Shown piece by piece: positions 8,738 through 16,169 of a DNA stretch of 64,000 nucleotides. Every line of letters begins with the position of its first letter. Positions within the stretch are counted from its first letter, which is position 1. This DNA is from Anaerococcus urinomassiliensis (GTDB taxonomy: Bacteria; Bacillota; Clostridia; Tissierellales; Peptoniphilaceae), in the NCBI RefSeq assembly GCF_900128425.1, contig NZ_LT635782.1, forward strand, positions 1,004,501 to 1,068,500, read 5' to 3'. The notes beneath the pieces were generated by a model, which was not told the DNA's origin, made no database searches, and was given only the letters and a program-made list of their open reading frames with translations. Both the position numbers and the translations under genes were made by a program.

Positions 8738-9928
8738 TTATTTAACTAAATTTTTAGTATCTCTTGCGATCATTAGCTCTTCATTTGTAGCTATAACCAT
8801 AATCTTAACTTTTGAATCATCTGTTGAAATCACGTGTTCTCCGCCACGTACATTGTTCTTTTCAGGGTCTATTTTGATTCCGAATTGTTCAAAACCTTTT
8901 AGGATATCTTCTCTCATTTCGATTGAGTTTTCACCTATACCACCAGTAAATACAATAGCATCAACTTTTTCAATTTCTGCCATGTAGCCTGCTATATATC
9001 TTTTTGCTCTTGTAGCAAACATATCAAGGGCAAACTTAGCTCTCTCATTGCCTTCTTTAGCTGCATCTTCTAGGTCTCTAAAGTCTGAGCTTACTCCTGA
9101 TACTCCAAGTACACCTGATTGTTTGTTTAGGATATTGTTCATGTCACTTGGAGAAACTCCATCTTTTTCTTCGATGTATGTTACTACAGCTGGGTCTAGA
9201 TCTCCTGATCTTGTTCCCATTACAAGTCCTTCAAGTGGTGTAAGCCCCATTGTTGTATCAAAAGATTTACCTTCTTTTACTGCTGTAATTGATGAACCAT
9301 TTCCTAGGTGAGCTGAGATGATATTTGTCTCTTCTAATGGTTTTTCAAGTAATTCTGCTGCTCTATTTGTAATGTAATTGTGACTTGTTCCGTGGAATCC
9401 ATATTTTCTGATGCCATCTTCTTCATAGTATTTGTAGTCAATACCGTAAAGATATGTTTTTGCTGGCATAGTTTGGTGGAAAGCTGTATCAAATACTGCT
9501 ACATTTGGTACATTTGGTAGAAGTTCTTCACAAGCTTTTAGGCCCATAAGGTTAGCTGGGTTGTGAAGTGGTGCAAATTTTGCAGAATCTTCGATGATAG
9601 CTTTTACTTCATCATTGATAAGTGCTGATTTTGTAGCTTTTTCTCCACCGTGAACAAATCTATGTCCTACAGCATCGATTTCATCTAGGCTTTCAATAAC
9701 ACCATTTTCGCTATCTACTAGGGCATCAAAAACATGTCCTACAGCTTCTGTATGGTTTGCCATTGGTTCTTCGATGATATATTTATCACCATCTTTTTTT
9801 TGAACTAGACGGCTTCCTTCGATTCCAATTCTTTCAACAAGTCCTTGTACTAATACGTCTTCATTTTCCATGTCAAATAGTTGATATTTTAGTGAAGATG
9901 ATCCACAGTTAATTACTAAAATTTTCAT
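8738..9928 (-). CDS. ackA: Acetate kinase
   Basis: Reversible acetate + ATP to acetyl phosphate + ADP, the ATP-yielding step of acetogenic fermentation. At 396 residues it is full length. It has MKILVINCGSSSLKYQL (acetate kinase signature 1), GHRFVHGGEK, AVFDTAFHQTMP, YGFHGTSHNYI (signature 2), HLGNGSSI and FTGGIGENS. It stands alone, with its own likely promoter at 9961-9982 and a GGAGCC-type site. No pta gene is adjacent. Its codon use looks tidier than that of its neighbours, consistent with high expression (inference). Confidence 0.97.
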   Translation of the reverse strand: MKILVINCGSSSLKYQLFDMENEDVLVQGLVERIGIEGSRLVQKKDGDKYIIEEPMANHTEAVGHVFDALVDSENGVIESLDEIDAVGHRFVHGGEKATKSALINDEVKAIIEDSAKFAPLHNPANLMGLKACEELLPNVPNVAVFDTAFHQTMPAKTYLYGIDYKYYEEDGIRKYGFHGTSHNYITNRAAELLEKPLEETNIISAHLGNGSSITAVKEGKSFDTTMGLTPLEGLVMGTRSGDLDPAVVTYIEEKDGVSPSDMNNILNKQSGVLGVSGVSSDFRDLEDAAKEGNERAKFALDMFATRAKRYIAGYMAEIEKVDAIVFTGGIGENSIEMREDILKGFEQFGIKIDPEKNNVRGGEHVISTDDSKVKIMVIATNEELMIARDTKNLVK

Positions 9929-9960
9929 TTTGGCTCCTTTTATTTTTAGTTTCTATAAGT

Positions 9961-9982
9961 ATTATACCAAATAAGTACTTTT
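9961..9982 (-). promoter_or_regulatory. Likely ackA promoter (-10 TATAAT)
   Basis: The minus strand reads TTTGTA, a 16-bp spacer and TATAAT (9966-9961), about 33 bp before the ackA start. The -10 is perfect and the -35 is weak. It lies in the 61-bp gap between the end of the pilus cluster and ackA. Confidence 0.5.
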
Positions 9983-9989
9983 TACAAAG

Positions 9990-10502
9990 CTAATATGTAT
10001 GTCTTATTTCAATTCTTAGACGATTTTTGTCAAATTCTTCATCATTTCCATCTTTTTTATCAAAAACTTTTATATATATTTCACTATCAGCCTTTGATTC
10101 ACCAACACTTACCCTATTTAAAAATATCAAATAAAGTCCATTTATTTCTTTTCTAGCTCTGTTTCCGATTCTAGAGATATGGATATTGTATTTTTTATCC
10201 TTGTAGGTATATGGTAGGCTTTCTAAGCTTTCTGTTTTGATCTCATCATTTGTTATTCCTTCATTATTTTTCTTTTTTTCTTGATCATCATAATGTTTTA
10301 AAATAATCTTAGCTACTTGATCACTATTTTCTTCCATAAAAGAATTCATTATAGATTCAGCCAAATATTGAGCTTGTTTTTTCTCATACAAGCCCTTGGC
10401 ATAGGAAGCCGAATTTTTCTGCTGGTTATAGATATAGGTGATGGTCAAGGAGATAATAAATAAAACTATAAGAGTATAAACTGAGATAAATGCCTTTTTC
10501 AT
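9990..10502 (-). CDS. PilX-like pilus-associated protein (hypothetical)
   Basis: A 170-residue protein with one N-terminal hydrophobic helix (AFISVYTLIVLFIISLTITYIY), then YLAESIMNSFMEEN, which resembles the PilX/GspK-type 'Y(L)AEsG' start seen in minor pilus components lacking a standard prepilin cleavage site. The rest is a lysine-rich, largely soluble domain with no motif I recognise. It is the last gene of the pilus cluster and overlaps the preceding prepilin gene by 4 bp (ATGA). A minor pilus subunit exposed outside the membrane is a contextual inference. Confidence 0.6.
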   Translation of the reverse strand: MKKAFISVYTLIVLFIISLTITYIYNQQKNSASYAKGLYEKKQAQYLAESIMNSFMEENSDQVAKIILKHYDDQEKKKNNEGITNDEIKTESLESLPYTYKDKKYNIHISRIGNRARKEINGLYLIFLNRVSVGESKADSEIYIKVFDKKDGNDEEFDKNRLRIEIRHTY

Positions 10503-11029
10503 AATCTATTTCCCAAGTAAATCTTACTTTCGTATCTAAACTTTTGGCTATTTTCATTAATTATTATATGTATGATATTTCCTTCTTCATAGGTGATCTT
10601 TGCAGATTGGCATTTAGAAATTTTTGATGGCGAATGATTTCTTCCATTCTGGCTGATAAGATTAGTATCACTTGTAGCAGCTGAAATATTATTCATGTAT
10701 ACCACAAGCTCACCACTGTCATCAGCATTTTGCCTAAAATCAAATACATATGTATCAAATTTATTCCCTTCATTAGGATTTTTGACATAGGCAACAAAGT
10801 TTGTTACTTCGTTTGGTTTGTCTAATAGGTCGATTTTATAGGCACTTCTTACAATATTGTCCACAAATAGGCAGGCATAGGAATATTCCTTATAATCAAG
10901 CTCATCTTCGTAGGATTTTTGGGTCAAATTTATAGATATAGAAAAAATTGAAGATACAACAAGTATTAGCACTGAAATTATGGCAAGGCTTGCAAGGATT
11001 TCAATTAGTGTAAAACCACGTTTTTTCAT
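10499..11029 (-). CDS. Prepilin-type N-terminal cleavage/methylation protein (PilW/GspJ-like)
   Basis: The N-terminus KKRGFTLIEILASLAIISVL is a canonical type III prepilin signal: basic leader, Gly at -1, Phe+1, Glu+5, then a hydrophobic stalk helix. Cleavage after RG by the neighbouring prepilin peptidase is expected. The 176-residue body, with repeated beta-rich stretches, fits the larger minor pseudopilins (PilW/GspJ/ComGF class). It overlaps both neighbours in the pilus operon. Confidence 0.75.
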   Translation of the reverse strand: MKKRGFTLIEILASLAIISVLILVVSSIFSISINLTQKSYEDELDYKEYSYACLFVDNIVRSAYKIDLLDKPNEVTNFVAYVKNPNEGNKFDTYVFDFRQNADDSGELVVYMNNISAATSDTNLISQNGRNHSPSKISKCQSAKITYEEGNIIHIIINENSQKFRYESKIYLGNRL

Positions 11030-11360
11030 TTATAACCTCTATAACTTCAAGTTCAAAATTCTCATAATTTACCCTTATATAATCTAAATTATCACTATAA
11101 CTTTGCCTATAAATAGAAATATCATAGCCATTGATGTATTTAACCTTTGATCCATACGGACTATCCATTATAGACTTTTCCTCTTCGATAGCAGCCTGGA
11201 GGGCATATACTATCTTTGCTTGATCTTTAAATTTCTTAGAATTTTCATTGAGTTTACTTAATGCTGGCAGTAAAAACATAGCTATAAGGGCTAATAATCC
11301 TAAGGCGATAATAGTTTCAATTAGAGTAAATCCTGATTTTTTATTTTTTGTACCTAACAT
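11001..11360 (-). CDS. Minor pseudopilin (PilV/GspI-like)
   Basis: A prepilin peptidase site is present, KKSGFTLIETIIALGLLALI, with Glu+5. I place the start at ATG 11360 (MLGTKNKKSGF; 119 residues); an alternative start four codons upstream is possible. The small size and 'E..(M/I)D' middle region resemble GspI/PilV minor pilins. It overlaps the upstream prepilin by 20 bp and the downstream one by 29 bp, showing tight packing of the minor-pilin genes. Confidence 0.72.
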   Translation of the reverse strand: MLGTKNKKSGFTLIETIIALGLLALIAMFLLPALSKLNENSKKFKDQAKIVYALQAAIEEEKSIMDSPYGSKVKYINGYDISIYRQSYSDNLDYIRVNYENFELEVIEVINEKTWFYTN

Positions 11361-11808
11361 AACCCAGACCAACCCTTACTCTTAATTCAACAAGCTTATC
11401 GTCATCAGCGCTTTCAGGCACTTCAATTTTTACTTTATCAACTTCTTTAATTTCTACTTTTCCAGCATAAGACACCGTTCCACTTTTAGTGAATCTAATT
11501 TCACTTTTTGGCATATTATGATAAGAAAAATAAATATTATCTAGATTTCTTCTTATTGGTGCTTTAGTAGAAGAAGTAGAGGCCCCAACAATGTAATAGT
11601 AATGCTTGCCAAAATTCAATATATATTCTTCCCCGGTACTTATAGCCTTCATCTTGGCATAATCACAATCATTAATAAGTGTCTGCAATTCGATATTTGC
11701 CTTGAAATTGTCGATTATATTAAATCTTGTAATTGCAATTGCACTTACTATAGAAATTATTACCAGAACAGCCACCAATTCTATTAGGGTAAATCCACGT
11801 TTTTTCAT
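11341..11808 (-). CDS. Minor pseudopilin (GspH/FimT-like)
   Basis: It starts MKKRGFTLIELVAVLVIISIV, a perfect type III prepilin signal (G/F cleavage, Glu+5). After the stalk helix, DCDYAKMKAISTGEEYILNF and later short beta strands ending GLGYVRYKK match the GspH/FimT minor pilin pattern (155 residues). It overlaps the prepilin peptidase gene by 4 bp. Probable role: a tip or initiating complex subunit of the pilus or pseudopilus. Confidence 0.73.
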   Translation of the reverse strand: MKKRGFTLIELVAVLVIISIVSAIAITRFNIIDNFKANIELQTLINDCDYAKMKAISTGEEYILNFGKHYYYIVGASTSSTKAPIRRNLDNIYFSYHNMPKSEIRFTKSGTVSYAGKVEIKEVDKVKIEVPESADDDKLVELRVRVGLGYVRYKK

Positions 11809-12524
11809 ATAGGATATCCTCTAAATAAGACTATAAGCAAAAAGGCCATAAAAATAAAAATACAAAATGGTATTTCAATTTTTACGGACTTATGTTTTAA
11901 GAATACAAAAACACCATAGATTGCACCAATCCATATTGATATTAGTACAAACCGTCCAATATACTCATTTTCTATAAAGAGGAATAAGGCAAGATAGAAA
12001 TATATATCCCCATCGCCAATTCCTTTCTTGGAGATTAAATATATTAGTAAATAGCTTATGGAAAATCCCAGTATTATGTAGAAAAATTTTATATCAAATC
12101 CAATTGACATATACCTATAAATAATTCCCATTATAGCTAGTATGGCAACTTGATTCATGTAGATATCATAGGTCTTTAAATCTATCAAGGCTATAATAAG
12201 GGCAAACATCAGTCCCGAAAAAATCAAAATAGATCCTAGAATATTAGTAAAATCAAAAATCACTACTAGTAATATACCTAAGATAAGTTCTACCATAAAA
12301 GATTCTATCGGGATTTTGCTTTTACAATACCTGCACTTGCCTCTCAAAAATATGTAAGATATTATCGGAAATAAATCTACTGCTTTTAATTTATGACCAC
12401 AAGAATCGCAATGGCTTGGTGGATAAACTATGCTTTCTCCTCTGATAGTTCTTAGAACTACAAGATTTGCAAAGGAAGCAAAAATACTTCCTATTGCAAA
12501 TATCAACATATAATAGAAAAACAT
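11805..12524 (-). CDS. pilD: Prepilin peptidase / N-methyltransferase (A24 family)
   Basis: Membrane aspartyl protease that cleaves prepilin leaders and methylates the new N-terminus. The N-terminal cytosolic loop has two CxxC pairs (CDSCGHK and CRYCKSK) bounding a FPIISYIFLRGKCRYC segment, as in bifunctional PilD/ComC. The catalytic aspartates are in DLKTYD and in the GxGD motif KKGIGDGDIYFYL. About seven hydrophobic segments are visible in 239 residues. It lies between the major pilin gene and the minor pilin genes, all of which carry its cleavage site. 'comC' would be an equally valid name. Confidence 0.92.
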   Translation of the reverse strand: MFFYYMLIFAIGSIFASFANLVVLRTIRGESIVYPPSHCDSCGHKLKAVDLFPIISYIFLRGKCRYCKSKIPIESFMVELILGILLVVIFDFTNILGSILIFSGLMFALIIALIDLKTYDIYMNQVAILAIMGIIYRYMSIGFDIKFFYIILGFSISYLLIYLISKKGIGDGDIYFYLALFLFIENEYIGRFVLISIWIGAIYGVFVFLKHKSVKIEIPFCIFIFMAFLLIVLFRGYPI

Positions 12525-12893
12525 TTATTTTCTATTATCTTTTTCTTCTATAATTTGTTCTGGAGTAACTGTAATACTACCATCTTTAGTTATCGTCACT
12601 TTATAACCTGTGCCCTCATTAAATAAACCTTCCGGTACTTTAGGCCAGTTTTGAACGTAATCTTTTGCTTCATCAGCTTTTTCCCAAGTTTCACTCTCTG
12701 TTTTAAGCCCATCAGCTAGCCTCATAGTAGCAGCTGATTCTAGCATATGTACGTTGGCATTGTGAGCGGCCACTGCAGCTTGATGTTTTGATTGTTGGTA
12801 CTTTGGTACAGCTATGGCAAGAAGTATGCCAATAATTGCAATAACTATGACAAGTTCAATTAACGTAAAACCTTTTTTCTTTTTATTTTTCAT
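12525..12893 (-). CDS. Major prepilin / ComGC-like pilin
   Basis: A 122-residue pilin with the classical leader and stalk KKKGFTLIELVIVIAIIGILLA (cleaved G/F, Glu+5), followed by VPKYQQSKHQAAVAAHNAN. Ala-rich helix and a small C-terminal domain (GYKVTITKDGSITVTPEQ) fit a compact major pilin or ComGC. It is the first pilin gene after the platform protein and abuts pilD directly. A good ribosome-binding site (AAAGGAG) lies upstream, consistent with the highest expression in the cluster. Whether it builds a true type IV pilus or a competence pseudopilus cannot be told from sequence. Confidence 0.82.
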   Translation of the reverse strand: MKNKKKKGFTLIELVIVIAIIGILLAIAVPKYQQSKHQAAVAAHNANVHMLESAATMRLADGLKTESETWEKADEAKDYVQNWPKVPEGLFNEGTGYKVTITKDGSITVTPEQIIEEKDNRK

Positions 12894-12905
12894 ATAAGCT
12901 CCTTT

Positions 12906-13991
12906 TTATATTGTATTCACTGAGTCAAATATTGGTATGGCAATTGAAAAAACTACAAATCCAACTATGATACTCATAAAAATAATCATAATTGGTTCTG
13001 CAAGATTTGCTATTCTCTTTAATTTATATATGTAATCGTTGGCATAATATTGGCTTGATCTTTTCAAGGCCTCTAGCAAATTTCCACTATCCTCCCCTAT
13101 CTTAATCATTGATTTAAAAAGCGGACTAAAATCTTTTTTATCTTCAATACTGTTTGATAGAGTCATACCACAATCTAGGTCTTTGATGATTTTATCTATT
13201 TCATCCTTTACATATGTATTTTTAAATGATTCTTTGACTAGCCTTAGCGAGTCATTTATTTCAATATCGCCAGATCTTAGTATAAAAAGCAAGGATGATA
13301 TTTGGTATTCTAACTTCTCCTGCCTAAGATTTCTAAAGGGAAAGTGTTTATAATGAAACTTATCTATCTTATAAGCAAGATCCTTATCTCTTTTTAGTAT
13401 TAGTATAGAAAGTACTATAAATATGATGAAAAGCAGAATTATAAATCCATAGTTATTAATAAATTCACTCATAGCTAATAATATTTTCGTAGTAGTTGGT
13501 AGACTTTGGCCACTTTCTGCAAAAAGATTTTGAAATGTTGGCAAAACGAAGTTTAAAATTAGTACAACTATCAAAATCGTCATAAAAAAAAGTATCACAG
13601 GATAGGTCAAAGCTTCTTTGATAGTGGACTTATTCTTATCTTCCTCGCCAATATAAGCTGAAAGGTCATCCAAAATCTCAGAAAACTTGCCACTTTTATC
13701 CCCACTTTTTATAAAGGCTATAATCATAGGATTAAAATATTTTTCATTATTAGTAAAGGCCTCATATATGGATAAGCCCCTATCTAAGTCTAGATTCACA
13801 TTTGCCAAGGCTTTGGTAATGTTCTTGTCAATTTTCTGATTTTCAATGATTTTTAAACTGGTATCAATTGATATACCAGAATTTAGCAACAATGATAATT
13901 GTTTTAAAAACAAGGACATAACCCTGCTGTTAACTTTTTGAGGGATAATGTCCTTGTTTAATATATCTTTTATTTTATTAAGATCATTCAC
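12906..13991 (-). CDS. pilC: Type II secretion/pilus inner-membrane platform protein (PilC/GspF/ComGB)
   Basis: A 361-residue polytopic protein with the duplicated GspF domain: a first FLKQLSLLLNSGISIDTSLKII unit and a second ISSLLFILRSGDIEINDSL unit, each with a cytosolic helical bundle followed by membrane helices (VILFFMTILIVVLILNFVLP; the C-terminal PIMIIFMSIIVGFVVFSIAIP). It anchors the assembly ATPase in type IV pilus systems. Here it is the first pilus gene, only 3 bp after frr. No PilB/GspE ATPase gene precedes it, which is unusual because pilB-pilC adjacency is the rule. Confidence 0.88.
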   Translation of the reverse strand: MNDLNKIKDILNKDIIPQKVNSRVMSLFLKQLSLLLNSGISIDTSLKIIENQKIDKNITKALANVNLDLDRGLSIYEAFTNNEKYFNPMIIAFIKSGDKSGKFSEILDDLSAYIGEEDKNKSTIKEALTYPVILFFMTILIVVLILNFVLPTFQNLFAESGQSLPTTTKILLAMSEFINNYGFIILLFIIFIVLSILILKRDKDLAYKIDKFHYKHFPFRNLRQEKLEYQISSLLFILRSGDIEINDSLRLVKESFKNTYVKDEIDKIIKDLDCGMTLSNSIEDKKDFSPLFKSMIKIGEDSGNLLEALKRSSQYYANDYIYKLKRIANLAEPIMIIFMSIIVGFVVFSIAIPIFDSVNTI

Positions 13992-13994
13992 TTT

Positions 13995-14555
13995 TTATAC
14001 AGATAATAACTCTTGGTTTTTCTTATCAGAGATTTCTTCTAGTAATTTGATATTTTTATCTGTAATATTTTGAAGCTCTTCTTCTAGTGAAAATCTATCG
14101 TCTTCTGTAATATCTCCAGATTTTTCTGCTTTTTTAACTTCATCCATTGCATCGCGTCTTTTGTTTCTTACAGCTATTTTGGCTTCCTCTGCATACTTGT
14201 CAACTTCTTTGGTATATTCTTTACGTCTTTCTTCTGTAAGTGCTGGGAAAGGAAGTCTTATCACTTCACCATCATTTTGTGGAGTGATTCCAATATTAGC
14301 TTTCAAAATAGCATTTTCTATTGGGCCAATATTGTTCCTATCCCATGGTTTGATAGCTAAAAGTCTAGCTTCTGGGATAGAAATAGTTGCAGCTTGATTG
14401 ATTGGTGTTTCAGTTCCATAATATGAAAATGTAATACCATCCAAAATAGATTCGCTTGCACGACCTGCCTTAATATTTGCTATTCTTGTCTCAAAAGATT
14501 CAACAGCTTGCTTCATTTCTTTATTAGCTGTATTTTTAATCTGATCGTAATTCAT
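13995..14555 (-). CDS. frr: Ribosome recycling factor
   Basis: A 186-residue protein that splits post-termination ribosomes with EF-G. Family features include the N-terminal MKQAVESFETRIANIKAGRASESILDGI, SIPEARLLAIKPWDRNNI, and TEERRKEYTKEVDKYAEEAKIAVRNKRRDAMDEVKK. The start overlaps the pyrH stop by one base, giving the conserved pyrH-frr pair. The usual upstream rpsB-tsf is missing. Downstream, the pilus genes begin after only 3 bp, so they may be co-transcribed with this housekeeping gene. Confidence 0.97.
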   Translation of the reverse strand: MNYDQIKNTANKEMKQAVESFETRIANIKAGRASESILDGITFSYYGTETPINQAATISIPEARLLAIKPWDRNNIGPIENAILKANIGITPQNDGEVIRLPFPALTEERRKEYTKEVDKYAEEAKIAVRNKRRDAMDEVKKAEKSGDITEDDRFSLEEELQNITDKNIKLLEEISDKKNQELLSV

Positions 14556-15271
14556 TAAAATTTCTCCTTTACAATTGTACCTATATCTTCTTCCTCGGTA
14601 AAAATCTTTACCATATTTTTAGGATCATCTATGCCAAATGCTATAAGTGGCATACTATTATCCATAGCAAGGCTTGATGCAGTTGTATCCATAATTTTTA
14701 TTTCTTGTTGGAGGATTTCTTTATAGGTTAGCCTATCGTATTTGATGGCATCGTCATAAACATTTGGATCCTTGTCATAAATTGCATCAGTACCAGTCTT
14801 ACCTAGAAGTATTACATCGGCATCTATCTCAAGAGCTCGTAAACTTGCAGTAGTATCAGTTGAAAAATATGGTAGACCTGTTCCAGCTGAAAAGATAACA
14901 ACCCTTCCCTTTTCCAAATGTCTAATAGCACGTCTTCTAATATATGGTTCTGCAACTTCTTTCATATCTATGGCAGTCATAAGACGAGTATCAAGTCCCA
15001 TTTCTTCAAGAGAACCCTGAATCCTAAGACCATTCATAACTGTTCCAAGCATTCCAATATTATCAGAGCTTGCCCTATCGATAGTAGTACCAGATCTTCC
15101 CCTCCAGAAGTTTCCACCACCAACTACAATTGCTATTTCAACACCTAGTAAATGTAGTTTTTTGATCGATTGGCAAATATCTTCAATAACTTTATCATCA
15201 AAGCCAAAGCCCCTATCACCTGCTAGGGCTTCACCACTTAGTTTTAATACAACTCTTTTAAATTTTTGCAA
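14555..15271 (-). CDS. pyrH: Uridylate kinase (UMP kinase)
   Basis: UMP + ATP to UDP + ADP, amino-acid-kinase fold, hexameric cytosolic enzyme. [48 protein letters not shown], and [36 protein letters not shown] (two segments) are clear PyrH signatures. At 238 residues it is full length. AGGAGG stands just before ATG 15271, with a candidate promoter behind it. It heads the pyrH-frr-pilus transcription unit. Confidence 0.97.
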   Translation of the reverse strand: MQKFKRVVLKLSGEALAGDRGFGFDDKVIEDICQSIKKLHLLGVEIAIVVGGGNFWRGRSGTTIDRASSDNIGMLGTVMNGLRIQGSLEEMGLDTRLMTAIDMKEVAEPYIRRRAIRHLEKGRVVIFSAGTGLPYFSTDTTASLRALEIDADVILLGKTGTDAIYDKDPNVYDDAIKYDRLTYKEILQQEIKIMDTTASSLAMDNSMPLIAFGIDDPKNMVKIFTEEEDIGTIVKEKF

Positions 15272-15292
15272 AACATCCTCCTATTAATATAA

Positions 15293-15321
15293 ATTATAAC
15301 CTATTTTGAAAATTTTTAACA
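15293..15321 (-). promoter_or_regulatory. Candidate promoter for pyrH-frr(-pilus)
   Basis: The minus strand has TGTTAA (15321-15316), a 17-bp spacer and TATAAT (15298-15293), 22 bp before the pyrH ATG. The -10 is perfect and the -35 weak. No other promoter-like pair is seen between here and the toxin locus. Confidence 0.5.
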
Positions 15322-15416
15322 GAGTAAAAGATAAATTATTTTATTATATCTTAAATTATTATTAAAATTCATATGATTTATTTAAGATTTTCAATATTAC
15401 TAATGGTCCATTTTTA

Positions 15417-15445
15417 TTTAACCAAAATATACTATATGCTATAAT
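15417..15445 (+). promoter_or_regulatory. Promoter of the Fst-like toxin mRNA
   Basis: TTTAAC at 15417-15422, a 17-bp spacer, then TATAAT at 15440-15445. The predicted transcript starts at about 15452, at the foot of a perfect hairpin. This position leaves a 35-nt leader before the TTG start. Confidence 0.6.
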
Positions 15446-15452
15446 TATATTG

Positions 15453-15468
15453 CCTATTAATTAATAGG
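15453..15468 (+). repeat. Perfect 16-nt palindrome at the 5' end of the toxin mRNA
   Basis: CCTATTAATTAATAGG is a perfect inverted repeat at the predicted 5' end of the mRNA, immediately upstream of the AGGTGG ribosome-binding site (15473-15478). In par/Fst-type toxin mRNAs a 5' stem stabilises the message and limits ribosome access; the same role here is inference. Confidence 0.6.
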
Positions 15469-15487
15469 TGAAAGGTGGTGATTAAAC

Positions 15488-15580
15488 TTGTTTACTTCCA
15501 TCTTGGAAAATTTTATTTTTCCCTTGCTAGTAGGAATAATATTAATTGCAATAAGCAACTATCATTCCAAAAACAAGTAA
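15488..15580 (+). CDS. Fst-like type I toxin peptide (30 aa)
   Basis: A TTG-initiated 30-codon frame encodes a hydrophobic peptide: MFTSILENFIFPLLVGIILI then AISNYHSKNK. The pattern of short polar start, Pro followed by (L/V)VG(I/V), a hydrophobic helix, aromatic residue and Lys-rich tail is that of the Fst/Ldr family of membrane-damaging toxins (the family usually has Trp where Tyr25 is). AGGTGG lies 9 nt upstream. A bidirectional terminator follows within 11 nt, and a convergent strong promoter lies beyond it, the par-locus layout. An alternative GTG start at 15478 in another frame gives a non-hydrophobic peptide and is less convincing. It is too short for automatic gene callers. The match is by eye. 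Confidence 0.66.
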   Translation: MFTSILENFIFPLLVGIILIAISNYHSKNK

Positions 15581-15587
15581 AACAAGA

Positions 15588-15619
15588 AAAAGACAGTAGT
15601 GGCAGCTACTGTCTTTTTT
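15588..15619. terminator. Bidirectional terminator shared by toxin mRNA and antisense RNA
   Basis: AGACAGTAG (15591-15599) pairs with CTACTGTCT (15606-15614) around a six-base loop. It is followed by a T run on the plus strand and preceded by an A-rich run (T-rich on the minus strand). Both convergent transcripts would end here and share the hairpin, giving a region of complementarity between the two RNAs. Confidence 0.85.
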
Positions 15620-15697
15620 GTGGTAATTTACCATTGTTTACTTCCTATTCTTGATAAATATCAAGAGCTTTTTTAGACCAAGAGGTGGCTTCTCTTA
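15590..15697 (-). ncRNA. Putative antisense antitoxin RNA
   Basis: From a near-consensus minus-strand promoter, a transcript of about 105 nt would run to the shared terminator. It contains the complement of the 12-mer TTGTTTACTTCC (15634-15645), identical to the toxin start-codon region at 15488-15499. It also contains the complement of AGGTGG (15683-15688), identical to the toxin ribosome-binding site. It could therefore pair with both sites and block translation, as RNA II does in the pAD1 par locus. Ends are approximate. Confidence 0.58.
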
Positions 15698-15702
15698 AAA
15701 TC

Positions 15703-15730
15703 ATTATATTACAATAAACTTATTTTTCAA
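15703..15730 (-). promoter_or_regulatory. Promoter of the antisense antitoxin RNA
   Basis: The minus strand reads TTGAAA (15730-15725), a 16-bp spacer and a perfect TATAAT (15708-15703). It is stronger than the toxin promoter, as expected for an unstable antitoxin RNA made in excess. It lies just beyond the terminator of the tRNA operon. Confidence 0.68.
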
Positions 15731-15749
15731 TTAGTATAAAACAAAATAA

Positions 15750-15784
15750 TAAAAAAAGTAACCATTGAAAACCAACGATTACTT
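15750..15784 (-). terminator. Terminator of the tRNA-His/tRNA-Leu operon
   Basis: On the minus strand AAGTAATCGTTG pairs with CAATGGTTACTT (12 bp with G-U pairs) around a short loop, followed by seven T. It lies 9 bp after the tRNA-Leu CCA. Confidence 0.85.
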
Positions 15785-15792
15785 TCACATTA

Positions 15793-15878
15793 TGGTGCGG
15801 GATAAAGGACTTGAACCTTCACGAGAAATTCTCACTAGATCCTAAGTCTAGCGCGTCTGCCAATTCCGCCAATCCCGC
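15793..15878 (-). tRNA. tRNA-Leu (anticodon TAG)
   Basis: The 86-nt cloverleaf has acceptor GCGGGAT/ATCCCGC, discriminator A and an encoded CCA. The anticodon stem CTAGA/TCTAG encloses loop CTTAGGA, anticodon TAG (reads CUA). A long variable arm (TGAGAATTTCTCG) and the T-loop GGTTCAAGTCC confirm a class II tRNA. It lies one base downstream of tRNA-His in the same transcript. Confidence 0.95.
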
Positions 15879-15879
15879 A

Positions 15880-15957
15880 TGGGGTGAGTAGTGAGATTCG
15901 AACTCACGGCCTCCTGGGCCACAACCAGGTGTCTTAACCAACTGGACCATACCCACC
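15880..15957 (-). tRNA. tRNA-His (anticodon GTG)
   Basis: The acceptor stem is GTGGGTA/TACTCAC, with the extra G-1 at 15957 opposite discriminator C, the tRNA-His identity pair. The anticodon loop in CCTGGTTGTGGCCCAGG gives GTG. CCA is encoded. It is the first gene of the tRNA operon. Confidence 0.95.
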
Positions 15958-16069
15958 AGGTCATTACCCTATCTAGTATACACTATATAAAATATATGTC
16001 AAGTATTTATTAAAAATATTTAACAATAGTTTTACTAACAAAAGGCCTTAATATTTAACTGCAAAATAT

Positions 16070-16098
16070 ATTATATAATCTTATTTCTTATGTGTCAA
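16070..16098 (-). promoter_or_regulatory. Consensus promoter of the tRNA-His/Leu operon
   Basis: The minus strand has TTGACA (16098-16093), exactly 17 bp, then TATAAT (16075-16070), a perfect sigma-A promoter. Transcription would start near 16063, about 105 nt before tRNA-His, leaving a removable leader. Confidence 0.88.
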
Positions 16099-16117
16099 GT
16101 TTTATATAAGATTTTTT

Positions 16118-16136
16118 GTTTAAATGTAATTTAAAC
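16118..16136. repeat. Perfect inverted repeat upstream of the small peptide/recX operon
   Basis: GTTTAAAT-GTA-ATTTAAAC is an 8-bp perfect inverted repeat with a 3-bp centre, 33 bp before the small membrane peptide and next to the tRNA promoter. It could be an operator for recX or a weak terminator; no regulator can be named. Confidence 0.4.
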
Positions 16137-16169
16137 TTTTAGTAGTAAAATAAATCTAGAGGTGAGATA

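Noticed and set aside
15478..15654. GTG-started frame overlapping the toxin region
   Set aside because: It reads through the terminator hairpin and gives a peptide without hydrophobic core; the TTG frame fits the toxin family.
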